Of a stretch of DNA of 64,000 nucleotides, positions 46,301 through 61,300 are shown one piece after another. Below the pieces are notes generated by a model. That model searched no databases, was not told the origin of the DNA, and was given only the letters and a program-made list of their open reading frames with translations. A program made the translations under genes and the position numbers. Every line of letters begins with the position of its first letter. The first letter of the stretch is position 1. The DNA is taken from positions 1-64,000 of the forward strand of contig JBBHKE010000943.1 of assembly GCA_037447655.1 (NCBI GenBank), read 5' to 3'. The DNA is from Zygnema cylindricum. Its lineage: Eukaryota; Streptophyta; Zygnematophyceae; Zygnematales; Zygnemataceae.

Positions 46301-49300
46301 TAGACAATGTTTTTTGATAGCTTTTCTTGTTTACTGTGAGATAATCTTCACGCATTTTTATGGATTTATTTAACTGAAGTTGTCCTATGAACGGCAAACC
46401 TTGACGACTTTGTGGTGAGATATTTTTGGAGACAGTGCACAGGTGACTAATTAGCCGGGCATATGATTTCTCACGTATGTTCGGTCAGTAAGATCACCAA
46501 AATGGATTCAGCTTTTGAGTAGCCAGTTTGTCATTTTTGCAAGCTGCCTATGCAGCATGTTGCAGATGGCGTTGGCTGCTCTGCTTACATTCACAAAATC
46601 TGTTGAAATTTCATATCTTTAGATTATTCGGATATGATTTCTAGCACTGTTCTGGTTATATTCGCACATGCATGGAGGTTCCTGAGATTTGTACTTGTGG
46701 GATATGCACTTTTGCGTGCAGATTTTGCTGGGACCTGGCGGCCTTATGAGCCCGCGCAAGCCCCAAGCTAAAGCTGCTATTTCTGCAATTGCTACTGTCA
46801 TGCAGACCTTCCCAACAGAATTTTTCCCTCACCTGCTTACGGTATGTCAGATTTAGTTTTTTGCTTGTGTCTGTACTTTGTACCTATTCTTTTCGGTTCA
46901 AGCCCCATATAATGTCTTGTCTCTACTGTACCTGCTGGACATGCTGATGACTCTAAGGGGGGAAAGCAGAATGAACAACTCAATTTTCCATTATTGATTT
47001 GGATGCATAAGTGCAAGAATATCTGCATGTTCCTACAGAATGCAAGCTTTTTACTAATTTCTCACCGTTTGAGATTGTGGATCAGTTTTACATGTTTTAC
47101 ATTTAGTGCCCAGAGCAGATGGTGGTACAGTCATGTTATGTAACTGAGGATTTTATGGTTCTGGCAGGCATTGCAATTGCTTGGGGATAGAACGGCACAT
47201 GATGCTCTGACGGATCGAGATATTAAGGTAAATTACTGATTTTGTGACGAAACAGTTTGCTGGTGGATCATGTAGTGCCTTCTGGTATAAACTGGAAAGT
47301 TCATGCACTGCTTTAGTTGTCCTTTTGCTTTTATTGTTTAAGGTTTGCATTTGTTAACTATTCCAATGTCGGTCAGCACTATGTATATGCAAGGCTCATC
47401 AAACCTGGTCACCAACATGACAGTTGTTCTTTCCGCAGATATACAATACTACTGAAGGCGTGCTGTCATCAGAAGATGGCATGTATATAGCAGAGGTTGT
47501 AAAAGATCGGAATGTTCGACAGGCAAGAGGTCGGATGAAGATGTATGACGACGATGATGAGGTACAGCACGACGAGAATACAAGGTGTCTTTTTGCATGC
47601 TTTTTTTGTGAGGAACACAAGTTTCAGGAGACAGATCGCATTCTTGGTAGGAGAAGTGCGGCTTTTGAAAGGATATGTTCACAAAATTGTGTTTGCACTT
47701 CTGGTTCATGATATTCACAGGAAAACTAGTTCAAACGTCTAATGTTTCAGATAACGTCGCTCAACTATAGTCACAGTTAGAAAGTTGGCTTCCTTTTTCA
47801 TTTCAGTTGTTGTGGCTTGCTGATTGTAATAATTAGATGGCTTTTATGGTTATGGGTTCTTGAATCTCTTGGCTGTCAGTGTGAATCAATTTTGAGAGGA
47901 CCGTTTCATTAACTTCATCCTCCTTGCTCGTTCTCTTAAACTTGACAGGAAACGGTGAAAGCAGGGCCGGCAGCATCTAGAGCAGCTCCACAATTAAGAC
48001 CATCACAGGTTAAAAACATTGCAGTGGGAAAAACGTCGAAGCCTGGCAAGAAGTCAGGTGATGACTGCTGCAAAGTTGTTTTTTGTGGTCTTTTGGACCT
48101 ATGCAGGTCTCCCCTTTAAACGAGAAAATGAAAAGGAGACTTTTGCTGTTTAAGTTTCTAGTTTAGGCGATGCACATTGAGCATGTCACAGTCAAGCTTC
48201 AGACACTGGATCGACGTGACATAATTTCGTGAAATCAGTTTTGGGTCAAATCAACCTGGTGGCTCGGCAGATCATCAATGCAACCTGTCGCTACTCAGTG
48301 CCATCCAAACTGTTACCACGATCTGAACTGTCGAGCCCTAGGCTGTCCATCGGCTGGTCTTGAAGAAGAGTAGCGGCAGCGAGCAGCTCTGTTCCGAACA
48401 GGTGGGCGTGCAGACACTTTGCAGCGCCCTGTCTGCGTATCTGCTGCTGCGCTGCGCTTCATTGCGCAGAAAGTACATACAAACAATTTGAGGTTTTGAA
48501 AAAGAGTTTTGGGAGAGGTTTACTGAGTATACCAGAGGGAAAACCAGAAGGGTAAAAGAACCGTATAACTTAGCTGGCAGGAATATGCCATGCATGTTTC
48601 ATGCTGCCGAAACATGAAATGGGCGGGTGGTTGAGTTTATGCCCGTGAAGATAATCAACTTGATAGATCTGCACCGCTTTGCCAACAATTTGTCAGCATG
48701 TTCACACGGGACGCCGTGTAGCAGAATTGTGTTGAATTTGGCGAAATTGTCGTAGAGTTTCTCGTGAGCTCTAGCAACTGACCTGACAAAATGCTTTCAC
48801 CAGACCTTAACTGTGTGCAACATGCCTTGAAAATGATCATTGAGAATTGTAGCCAATCAGTGTTTAAAATGGAGATTTGAGATAATATTGGTGTGAGATG
48901 CCATAACTCTCTGGTGCTTTCCTAATTGTTTTGGACTTATCTTACTTCAACTTTTAGGTCTTGTTTCCATTTTGGTATTGACTGGTGTACATGTGGCCCA
49001 TTCAAACGTTCTCACTCGCTCTTTAGGATGGAACCAAGCTGTCTTTCAGTCAATTCCTTCTCCTTGTTACTAATTAAACGCAACCTCAGAGTCTCATTAC
49101 CCATTCTGTAATTTTTTTTGTGAACGTACTCGGATGAAATTTCGTCACCTGGAGGTCTGTGGCAAAATTGTGGTCTTAACCAACTTCAGTCGTATCCCGA
49201 GTGGGAACTTCTGCTGGTAAAACCTGTAGGGTGTGATATATTTAAGCTAATATATGGAGAAATATGCCAGACAAGTCCAACTGTTCGACTGTCCTCTTCC

Positions 49301-52300
49301 CCTCCTCGTTCCTGGATTTAATGTCTGTATTACACGGAGATTTCTTGTGTACGATTGATTGTTGTCAAGCCCTAAGTATGAAGGAGCATGACCAGCAAGA
49401 CCAGAAGTGGTCCATGCACTCACATTCTTCATCAATTAATTGTCAAAGCGAAGGGATAGGACCCACCACCTGTTAGAAGTGTAACATGGTGATTCCTGTT
49501 TGTACGTTCAAAATAAATATACTTGATGATTTTTGGCCGTTGCGCAAGTAATTTTTCTCCTGTTTTCCAGCTTAGCCGACTAAAATATGTTTCTCTGTCA
49601 TATTCCTCTACTTTGTCCACGCTTACGGCAATAATAAAGTTTCGTAGGGGAACAGTTTGGAATTTGGCCTTGGGGGTTGTTGGTTGGTGATTGGCTTTAT
49701 TCAGCCTGAACGGTGAAACCGCTGGAACAGCAGCTTGCAGCACGATCACTGCAGTTTAAGAAATTCAATGTGGTTGTCTTATTCTGGAGTCTGATTGCTT
49801 AAAGCTGGCAGTGAAATAACGGTTGAATGGTTCAGAGCCTGTTTAATCTCGTCCTGCCTTTTTTAAGCCAACTTTAGTTTGGCTTTTCAGAAACTCTACA
49901 ACATGGTTTTGGTTCAGGTCAGTTCAAGCTGTCGGAAAACCAGACTGCATGGAACTGATCTGAGGTTAAATCGTTCTGTTCAATATGTACCTAGACAAAG
50001 TTAAAACTGCATCAGGGTAGTGTGCAATTCAAATTTTGACATCATTTTTTATTTTCTCAGTTGGAACATTCTAATCGTTTGTAGTCAAATTGTACTGTGA
50101 ACATAAAAAAATGGGTTGGATGTCACATATCTTTTGCTATGATCTGACAGGTTTCTCATTGAACTAATGGGTCCTAGTAATTTGTATTTGTGGCAGATGT
50201 TGACAAGGGGAAAACCGCAAAAGAGGAAGCACGTGAAGAAAAACTGAAAGAGGAGTCTGCTCGACGAGCTGAGTTGCAGATGATGAAGAAGCGCATAGGG
50301 CTAGTCTTGGAGGCTCTAGGAGCTGCGGCTGTTGCAAACCGATCATTTGCCCATGACCAACTTCCAGCTCTTGTGAGTAGATACAAGTGAAATATGGCTA
50401 TGGAATTGGGGTTATGAGGTTCTTGTCTAAATGTCGTTTTTTTCAAAGTTAGTGTCCTGTAGCCATTTTACAGTTGTCAGTATCTAGATTGGGTATTGGA
50501 AAGAGCAAGGAAAGCCATAGAGGCGCCATGTTTGTGTTCTGAAATGTTGTACACTATTTTGTAACATCTGCCTGTCCTTGGTGCACTATAGTTTATGTGG
50601 TATGTCTCGTGTTGCTTTGAAAATGTTGGTTTGTTCCTTTTTATTCTTTTGTCTGTTTGTGGTATAGGATAGGGCAGAGGCATTTATCTTTGTGTTCTCC
50701 GCAATAATTGTCCAAGTGGACTGCCAATTACGTATGCCAGAAACTGTCATTTAGGTTTCCAACCATGGCTGACTTGAGAACATCTGTTGAGCAGTCGTTA
50801 AGCAACTGTATCTTCACTGCATTAAATCTGGACTTTTGTCATTCATGGATGCGATTGTCCAGGTGGAATTTGTTCTTCCACTCCTCAATTCCAAACTCCT
50901 CTCTTCAGAGGCGTATACAGCTATGTTGCAGTTATCAACCTGTGTCGCCCCTCCTCTTCAACCCCTGGGGGCAGATCTGGCAACTGCCATCTGCATTGTG
51001 GCATCATCTGGGCATGCGGTGCTTTTAGACCTTCGCACAAAGCACGGGGAGGAGAAAGGGCAAAGAGGGGAGAGACAACAACAGGGTATGGTGGAGAGAG
51101 TGGTGGCAGGGATGGTTGCTGCTTGTAAGCAAGGACCACTGCCAGCAGCCTCATTCGGAGCAGTATTTCCTGTGAGTTATTTAACCCGAATTGCTTGGAA
51201 AAACGAATTAAAGAGCAGAAAAAACCCATTGGAAGATTGCATTGTTTGTCAGCACGTTCTGTTCTTTTTTATTGATAATGGATACTTCTGTGCTAAAAAT
51301 ACCACAGACGACCTGATGCCCCTGTTGCTGTTGTTGGAAATTCACAGATTATTGAAGCCATTCTTTTATCACCACAAAAGACAAAAGTGCATGACGATCT
51401 AATAAATATGCTATCCCTCCACACGTCGACTTACATAACCCTTCCACGTGAGCGCATGATTAAGGTGAAGTTTGTAGCTTGACTAATCTTAACCTTGTTT
51501 TCGTTCTCTACTTGTTCACCTAAGAAGGTTTCCTATCGTAAATCCTGTACTTGAGAGTGGTAAACTTGGAGATTTCTTCTGTTGCCGAGATGGTGCTGTA
51601 TATTTTTTTGCCTCCTGTGATTAGTAGGTACGGCAATTTCTATGTTTTGGTGTCTAGCAGTTGCCTTGTTCCCAGTGGTTATGCATGCTGTACCTCTTCC
51701 TGTTGATGCATTTGAAGCTGACAAATAGGGATTGGAACAGGTCTTGTATCATGCCTTGGGATGTGTGCCGGTCTACGCTGAAAGAGTTGGACCTCTGCTT
51801 CGTGAACTCTGCCAAGGGTTACGTCCCAATGAACTTGCTCAGGTAGCCACAATAAGGGTGCCTTTTGTTTGTTTGTTATCTGTGAAACGAGTCAGATATG
51901 AAGGCTTTGCGTTGGCAAATAGTGATTATCCACTTCGCTATAATGATTGCTGGCAAATGTCAGTCTTCAAGTGGTTTTCATGTTTTTAACAGTGTGGCTG
52001 GGTAATGTCTATTGTAACCTCATATGAGACTGTTGATAAAGCAGGGTTTCTCTGATTTTATCTTCTCACATTGCTGCATTGAACTTGCCTAATGGAATCA
52101 TATTCTTTGGCCCATAACTTGGAGAATCATTTCTTGGCGAAGTGACAGGGGTTTTGGGACATTGTCAGCAAGTTATTGGAATGTTTAATTTAGTTTCACT
52201 AGCTCCCTAATATCAAACTCAATATCAGTCTCGTTATTCTAGTGGCCCTTTTGTGCAAAAAAAGTTGAGACTTTGAAAGCTGGGTTTTCTTTCTGTTTTG

Positions 52301-55300
52301 TAGGCCCTCAGCGGTCTGTATGCTAAGCAGACACATGTAAGAGCTGCCTGTTTGGATGCCATCAAGTTTGTTCCAGCACTTGCAGCCGGGGCAGTTCCAC
52401 CAACACCTGAAGTATCAGCTGCTCTTTGGATGGCGCAATATGACCCAGACAAGGTTTGACTTCATTATTACTCTGAAATGTTGTCGAAGGTGAATAGGAT
52501 ATATTATCAGCTGCTCTGTAATTTTGCATGACTTATTTCTGCTAAGTGCACTTGGTTGTTTTGTGAGTTTTTATTGAGGCTTGAGGATAAAGAAAATCCC
52601 TCCAATTTTTCTTGGAAATCCATGTCTATCGGAGGAACTACTCAAGGTCTTTTGTGTACATTCTGCTGCAGGAAAATGTTGACGCAGCTGAAGAAGTCTG
52701 GGATATGTATAGCCACGAGCTTGGACTGGATTATGCACCTGCACTTATGACATCTTTGGGTCACCAACACCTGAATGTGCGCCAAGCAGCTGCAGAGGGC
52801 TTAGCAGCAGCAATGGATGAATATCGCTCCACAATTCAGGTATATTGTCAGTGAATTTTATCAAGCTTTTCCCTTATCCAAGCTCAATCATGTAGGCGCC
52901 AGTGCTGAATTTGTCTTAACAAGCGCCATGTTTGTATACATAGGAGGAGACTTCACTAAACGTGTGTATCTGCTCAAAAAACAATCTCTTCAACTCTTAA
53001 CGACAAATTTTTGAAGTTTATCATACATGACTTGAGAAAATACATGTGGACTGCCAGCTTCCCAGCATTCTGTGCACTTTATTTCTGAACTGTAGAGTTA
53101 TCCTTCACTGATCCAGAGAGTGTATTGTGCAATGTTATTCAAACTTTGTTTAAGCTGACATTGTATCTGTGAAATAACTTTGGTATTTGCAGGAGACACT
53201 ATCCTCCATGTTCTCGTTGTATATCAGGTGCAGTCAGACTCTGGAGGGTGTAGATGAGGGATGGCCTGCAAGAGAAGGTGTCGCTCTGGCACTTCGAGCT
53301 GCTGCAGATGTGCTAGGGTCACGAGACTTGCCCGTTGTCGCTACATTCCTGATCTCTCGAGCTTTGGTAAGTGTTTTTTGCCATAGCGAAATTAGCTGAA
53401 CTTGGGAATGTTTTTCAAAGTGCTGCATTGCATGAGGCTGGAAACAACGTTATTTGCTGGTGTCTTGCCTATTTTTTTCAGGAAACTGATAGGGAGAAAT
53501 TATCACACTCAGGTAGAGCCACTTTCATCCATTACAGGGGCCTTTTGCTTGCAATCAATGAATGACTAAATATCTTTCAGCATGTTGCCCACCGGTTGTT
53601 CCTAGTTGGTCCAAGTATTTTTTTTTTTTTTGTCTCTGTTAGCTTTTCTTTACTGGTAGAGTGCTGCTATTTATTATATGACTTAACTGTCGACTAGAAA
53701 AGAGGAATGAGCTTTTTCACCAAATGCAAGTGCATGTGATGTGCCTTTCGAAGAAGAATAGAATGAAAGCAGGGTTTATCATGTATTTTTTTGAAAGAGA
53801 TGATTTGTCTAGGTTGGTAGATTGGTTACATGGTGTACTGTTTTCTCCTCGTTTTACCTTACCTGTATGGTTGCTGGAGATTAGAATAGCTTTTTATTTG
53901 TCAATATGTTATATCAGAGAGCTTAAGAGTTTTCTAATGGCTCAATATGAAAGCGTAGCCAAGCATCCTTTTCGTGAAAAGCTTATGATCTCTTTAGCTT
54001 TGGCCGTGGGGTGATTGTGGTCTTGTGTTTGTTGTTAGTTAATGGCAGTTGTCTGTCTCTATGCACTCACAATGATCTCCTTGTACAACGGATCTGGATC
54101 GAAACCTGTGCCAGTTTGCTAGTTTCAATTGCGATCTGGCACAAAAAATTGATTGGGTCTTTCGTGTGATGATGAAGTTGGTCTGTTGTTAATTATACAA
54201 TGAAAACGATTTGGTCAATTATGGAAATATGGGGCAGTTGTCTCGTACTTTTGTAACCTATATCAAAAGGTCAATTCAAATTTTGGGCAAATCTTTTTTT
54301 GCGACCTGAATCAGGGTGCTTTACATTGATATAACGGGGAGTAAGATGAAGCTGGTACATATTTACTGTTTTGGTTTCTTTGAGTAGTTCTTAGAATTAT
54401 TCATTTGAGGGCTCCTTATGTTCACATTTCGTTCTGACAGAAGCAAGGCATCCAATGTTATGTGCCTGTGTCACTATGGTGACTGAGGGCGAGGACAGTT
54501 TGTCATTTCATCTCTTTATTTTTTGGCCCAGCTGGATTATTGTTTTGGTCCCACAATTTTTTGGCTAATTATGAACTTTCTTAATTTCCCCCTTTGGTAA
54601 TATGTGGTGAATTAATTTTGGAGCAGTTTATTGCAAACTTGGCGGGGATACCAAAATCAGCCTGTCCTTGTCAAGCTCTGCATCTTCTTTAGTTGTGCTA
54701 TGTCTTTGTTTCTCTGGTGATGTTTGCTGATCTTTTGCCATCTTATGCTTATTTGTGAGTGTGCTTATGGGGGGAGGGTTGGCGGATGCCAATGTGTGCA
54801 CAGGCAGATTTCAACCCTGATGTTCGAGCTAGAATGGTGGAAGCCGGGGCTGCCATTATTGAGCGTCACGGAAAGGATAATGTGGGGCTTTTTTTGCCAA
54901 TTTTTGAAAATTATTTGGACAAAAAGGTATGGTTTACCTGTTTCATAGACTAAGAGTTGTTTTCTACTAGGTTGCAATTTTTCTACTAGCATAGGGAAGC
55001 CGTTGTTACACACCATAACATGAATGAGGCACAAATTTATGCTGGTCCCCTTTAATGTGTAAGGGATGCTAACCATGCTCTAGTATACATGATGTCTATG
55101 GCAGTCAGTGGACGAAGAAAGATATGATTTGGTACGTGAAGGAGTGGTGGTCTTTATGGGAGCTCTGGCTCAACATTTTTCTCAGGCGAGTATAATCGTT
55201 AAAGGTCCAGCTTATTTTTCTGATTTATGAGCTGACACAAGCAACAGAGTTTTGAAGTTTTAGTGAGGATAAAGTTTGTTCAAATGACTTTGTATTTTGT

Positions 55301-58300
55301 GTTTGGTTGTTTATTGTGAAAGCTGTCAATGATATCAACTTTGGAGGTTTGCATCAATTGGTTTGTATAAACCGGTTTGCATAAGTTGACTATTCCGCTT
55401 GCATGTTCTTTGGGACAGTCTCTTTTGTTTTTGCGCTGTGGAGTGCAGGTTTGCCTTTTTTCTTTTGTTCATAACCAGTCTAACAGGCCAGCTGCTACAT
55501 GCTGACATGTGTGAGGCAGGATGACGCCAAAGTGGGGAGCATATTGGCTCGTTTATTGGAGGTTTTGAACACGCCTTCAGAATCAGTGCAGCGGGCGGTG
55601 TCCAACTGCCTTCCTCCTCTTATGGCATCTCAGGGGGTAGGTCCCTTCATGTTGTTTCCAATGCTCATATTAGACACGGTTGGAGCCATTTCAGCTTCTA
55701 AGAAAATTGCAATAGGTTGTTGAAAGTTGTGACTGGTACTATCTCCTTGTTTCATGTTCAACTGATTCTGCTATCATTGGCCACTCGTGTGCATTAAAGT
55801 TTTGCCAGTTTACCCTTCAAAAAAGTTGCGGAGAAAATCATTATGTTTGTTCTTCAAATTTGCAGACCAATGTTCATAAACTCGTGCAGCAGCTTCTACA
55901 TACACTGATGGATAGTGATCGCTATGGCGAGCGTCGTGGAGCAGCTTTTGGGTTAGCAGGTGTTGTCAAAGGGTTGGGGATCTCTTCATTAAAGGAGTAT
56001 GGCATAATGGATGCCCTTAAGGGCGGAGTGGAGGACAAGTAAGTCTTTAATTTTTCTATATTCATACATTAAATTTCAAAAAACCAATTCTTGCGTTCCG
56101 ACTGTATGCCATTTGCTTCAGAGGATTAAATCCTTTCACAAGAATGAAATTGGGCTCTGCTTTCATGCTGCACATGCATGAGGATCTTGTGTATAAACCT
56201 GTTCGAATGACTGGCAGTGAACCTCTTCACAGCTGCTCATGTTAAGCATAATTAGTGAAGAATTTTACCTGCTGAGTTATTCCTTTTGCTTAGCCTATCA
56301 GTCTTTGATGATCGGAAGGAAGCCATTTCAGAGTTGTTTCTTGATATGTTTCTCTTTTCCTGCATGTTTTTTGTTTTGTTGACAGAAATTCACCAAAGGC
56401 CCGAGAAGGTGCCTTGTTTGCTTTCGAGTGCCTGAGTGAGAAGCTGGGCCGGCTTTTTGAACCGTAGGTGTCTGGACTCTTGTCAGCCATTTCGTGTTTT
56501 TCCATTATTTTTCTCAGCAGATTCTTTAGCTGCTGGAAGCATCGCTACATGTTCATCAGCCCTCTGCCCATACGCTTGCCTTAACTTGTGTTGTATGTTA
56601 CGGGGTAGTAGAGTTGAGGGGGGTGGAAATGCAAGCATTTTAGCATTCGTAATGGAGTCTATCATCCAATGATCCCTGGAGATTGTAAACCTTCTGGCAG
56701 ATGCAGTTAAGTATGTTGCTTTGTCAGTGCAACCATAGAGGTCCAAAGGTTGTCAAGTGTTGATTCTGACTTCATCTTTCTGGGAAAGCTTTGTTCTGCC
56801 GGCTGAATGTTGCTCTGATTGAAGTGGGTTTGGGGGACTCTGTTTCTTGATTGTACGGTTGTCTGAAATTTTGGCGTGCTTTTTCTCCTTTAGAGAACCT
56901 GTCCAATGTGTTGCCATCTGTGGATTTTTGATGCCAAACTGTTCTCTCTAATTTTCTGGCTAAAATTGATATTCTTGCAGATATGTCATCCACATTTTGC
57001 CTTTGCTCCTCGTTTGCTTTGGAGATGGTGTAATGGCTGTGCGGGAAGCAACAGAAGGGGCTTCCAGAACCATTATGGGACAGCTTAGTGGCTATGGAGT
57101 GAAGCTTGTCTTGCCAGCAATGCTAAGAGTAAGGCACATCATACACAATATTAGACTTCGGTCTGGAGTCCAGTAACTGACAACCAAATATTTCTTAATA
57201 TGTATCAGTTGTTGGCTTGTTTTTCACACATGAGCATTTCATTCCAACCTTCATAGCCTATCCTTCACAGAATGACCTGAACACTACACGAGAAACATGC
57301 CTGGTGAATTTCCGCATTTGTGGATATGGATGATTTAATCTGTAGAATAACTTCAAGATTCTACAAGGTCAAAAGTGATTAGGCAAGGAAGTCTCATATT
57401 GCATTTCAGATTTGTGATGCCCCACTCGTGTTGACTTTGTATCATGTCAATGCTATCGTCTAGGGCTATCCTTTGTCAAGATGGTGCCATTTATTGTTTC
57501 CTGTCTTTTTACTATTGGATGGCAACAGGGTCTCAGTGATCGTGCTTGGAGGACAAAGCAAGGTAGTGTGCAGCTGTTAGGAGCCATGGCCTTCTGTGCT
57601 CCAAAGCAACTCTCACAGTGTTTGCCGACTATCGTGCCACAGCTCAGCCAGGTGAGATACGCTGCAAAGCTGTCGGGAATTGTTCTTACACTCGGATATA
57701 TATAAGCTTCAGTTATTTTTATCTCGCTGGTCTGGACTCACACCCGTGATTATTGGCGGTGTTTACAGTCATGTCCAATTCTCGTGTATGTTGCTTTTCT
57801 ATCCTTTTACCAAATTTTCATGCGGCACATTGCTAAATCGCTAATATTGTCATTTTTACTACGTTGCACCTCTTTTATTTTATACCCCTTACTTCTGTAG
57901 TAGCTGGGGTAGCACTCGACCTGGTTTGACCTCAATCAGTTTTTTTCCATTTTGGATCAAGCCAAACCAAGCGTTTCTAATCATGTGAAATTGTCCATTG
58001 TCTCGTGGTGAAGAGTTTTGGTGCGTACTGCACTGACTCTCACACCATTGTAACTTTAATTCTGTAATTTTATGTTTTCGTGTGACCATGCCACAACACT
58101 GTCCGACAGTTTTCACACTATATCTGTCAGGACTGTCAGGCAGTTTAGGGTATTCAATATGAAAAACGGTGTTTTAGTCCAAAAAGTCTAAAATTGAAGG
58201 AGCATAGAAAAAACCCCAGTGTGGACCGGGCAAAAAGAAAAAAGTACAACCATTAACATTACACCTCCAAATTGAGGTCCAAAGTTGACCCATTTTTTGA

Positions 58301-61300
58301 TTTTTGAAAATCTCAAAATTTACGGAAACCACATTGGATAAAATATTAATCGAAACCAAGTAAAAGGTATGTAGATTATTATCTATGCTACATAATAAGA
58401 CCGGACCCAAAAAGGCACTGACACGTAACGTGACAGTGGACACAAAAAACACACGGTTTTTACATTTTGTGGGTCGCCATTGGACATAACTCTGGCCAGA
58501 AAAATCCGTTTGGCGCAAAAAACCATTGTCGCATTCATCTATGTCTTTGCTACCAGACTTGACAAAAGATGGATTTTTGCGATGTTTTTGATGTCTACAC
58601 GACAGCAACCTAACAAAGCGATGTGCACGAACTGTGACAGTTGACGTATCTAGCGTTAACCAAGTTTAATTTATCAAATTGAATCCGACCCTTGAAATCA
58701 CTCGAATGTCAAAATGCTTTGATCTGTGACGGCTGGTTTTTGAACTGAAAGGCCAAAAGCTGGTTAGGTTCTGGTCGGCCCAAACTGGAGTGAGTGAAAG
58801 CTTCAACTTAATGTTTTGTAAAGCTGAGGGTGTATGAGGCATGTTTGTGCTTCAATGGCTGTGTACTGAGATGGGAAACCTATATTGGGATGGTTTTGTG
58901 AACATGCAGGTGTTGACTGACACGCATCCAAAAGTTCAAACGGCAGCACAGACAGCTCTACAGCAGGTGAAGCAGCTGTGGTTGCTGCTTGCTGTTTGAC
59001 AAAGTTGAGATGTTTCAGCCACTTTAAAGTTGCGTGCCTATTGGCCAACAGAACTAACTTATAATCATAAGCCATCATGTAGGTCGGAAGTGTGATTCGC
59101 AATCCGGAGATTGCTGCACTCGTGCCGACGCTTCTTATTGGTATTGCGGATCCCAATTCACACACAAAATCTTCACTCGATATGCTCTTGCAGGTAAGGC
59201 ACCTGGTCCACTTAATCTGTCGATCGAATTGTTTAGCAGGCTAATGCCTATGATCCTGGCTTTTGGAAGTAGTGTGGAAGCTACTAAAATTTTCAGTTCT
59301 TTGTGCATGTAGTATCCTCGATTGTAAGCCTTTACACAGATTTTTTCTGTTCTTTGCACATTGCTGCAGACTACTTTTGTGAATTCTGTCGATGCTGCTT
59401 CTTTGGCATTGTTAGTGCCAATTGTGCATCGTGGGCTTCGCGAACGCAGTGCTGAGGTGAAGAAGAAGGCAGCTCAGATTACAGGGAACATGTGCAGTCT
59501 GGCGACTGATCACCGTGATATGCTTCCATACTTGCATCTTCTTTTACCGGAACTGAAGAAGGTTTGTTTAAAAACTTGCTAACCACCCATTCTCCCGACA
59601 GGGAGTGCTCATGGATGAAAACATGGCTGTGAGAATCATGAGTTAGTCAAGTACTTACACGACAGAAGGAAACAGTGGCAATGAGGGGAGTCGATGGGCT
59701 GAAGCGCTGTGTGACTCTTGGTAGACATGTGGGCAGAATCTCAAGAATTAGGAGTTTCAATTTAGAGAAACTAAACTGTGAAGAGCACATTGTTGCCAAA
59801 GGTTGTCACACCTTTGTGCATAGGGCTGAACTTGTTTCTAGCTTTTCCTTGGTGTCATTTGCATTCCGTTTGACCACGTGATCCTGTTGGTTTAGGATGT
59901 AGGCATAGAAAACTCTGGCTTGTCATGTAAATGTCAACTGTAAAAGGAGCAAGTATTGTTTGAGTCGGAGTGAATGATTGCACATAGCTGAGCTCACTTA
60001 TTCAATTTTTCTATTGCATTAAAGGCCGTTAAACTCACTATTTTGTGTGAGTGTATGTTTGAAGAAATAGTCGGTGTTGGTCTGTTTTATCCTATTTTCA
60101 GAGGTATTTCTTGAAAGAAAACCCCAGATATTTTTTGGATAGTTTTCCAATCCTTTCACCTTGGAAGGTCTATCATGTATTTCCACTCAAAACCGCCATT
60201 CTTTGTCTATTCTTTTCTGTAATTTTGAACCAGTTGTGATTTTTTTTATTAACTTATGCCATTTTAACTTATCCTTCATGGTAAATGGAACTCTTAAAGG
60301 GTACGAAAACCATCCTGCAACGAAATCCAGGTGATCTTCCAGCTCTTCTCATGATAGTTGAGGTGATGGTTCTGTATGTTCCAGGTGTTGGTTGATCCTC
60401 ATCCAGAAGTTCGAACTGTGGCTGCCCGGGCTCTGGGCTCATTGGTGAAGGGCATGGGAGAGGATAACTTCCGGGAACTTATCCCCTGGCTGCTGTCCAC
60501 TCTGAAATCAGATACGTCCAGTGTTGAGAGATCAGGAGCGGCCCAAGGACTTAGTGAGGTTTGTTTGATGACTTGACTATAGTCTTGGTCTTGGTCTTGC
60601 TGTCTCGGTGTCTTGGTTTGTCCTTGTCACTAGCTTGGGTCAAAGCTGCACTGTTTGCACTCTATATTGCCTTGCTGGTAACGTTTTTCTCTTTTACACT
60701 TATTTCTAACTTCACTTGTACTGCTATGTACAGTCACTCAATATTGCCTTAATTTAATCCTTTCTTTTTCAGACACAGAAAAAATACCGTATTTGCTGTG
60801 ACCTGACAACATAAAAATTGCCTTTTTGCAATCTGAGATAAATATCAAAATGTCTTTACGACATTTTTTATGACGCTTCCCCTGCTTTTTTTAGCACCTG
60901 TGGGATTTTTACAAAATTGAAAAGGTTTTTGAAAAAGGATTTCAACTTTCTAAAAAACTTACATATTGTTCAATAAATGCTTAGTCGATGATTGTTTCTT
61001 GCTAGCTGGCACTTCACTTCTCAGGTTTCATACGAACGCTTTCGCGTTCGCAAATTAACAAAATTAATTCAAGACAAGAAAAAACACAAAGCATGTAATC
61101 ATCGTGAGAATAATACTGGCTCACTTGGAACCTTCAAATGAATGCATGATTTTTTTAATGCCGCCATGACTCCTGTACTCTTTTTCCACTTGTTAAATTG
61201 AAGTATAGACTCAATTGCGAGTGATTTTTCTAGCAAGTGTAATTGTGGAATTGCGGTTTCCGACCTCGACATTTGCATGTGTTTGTATCCTGCCTTGAAG

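Noticed and set aside
50754-50862. Upstream extension of GCN1 exon 20 from the AG at 50754
   Set aside because: The needed frame contains stops, and the AG at 50862 gives an exact continuation (LPAL to VEFVLPLL) in phase 0.
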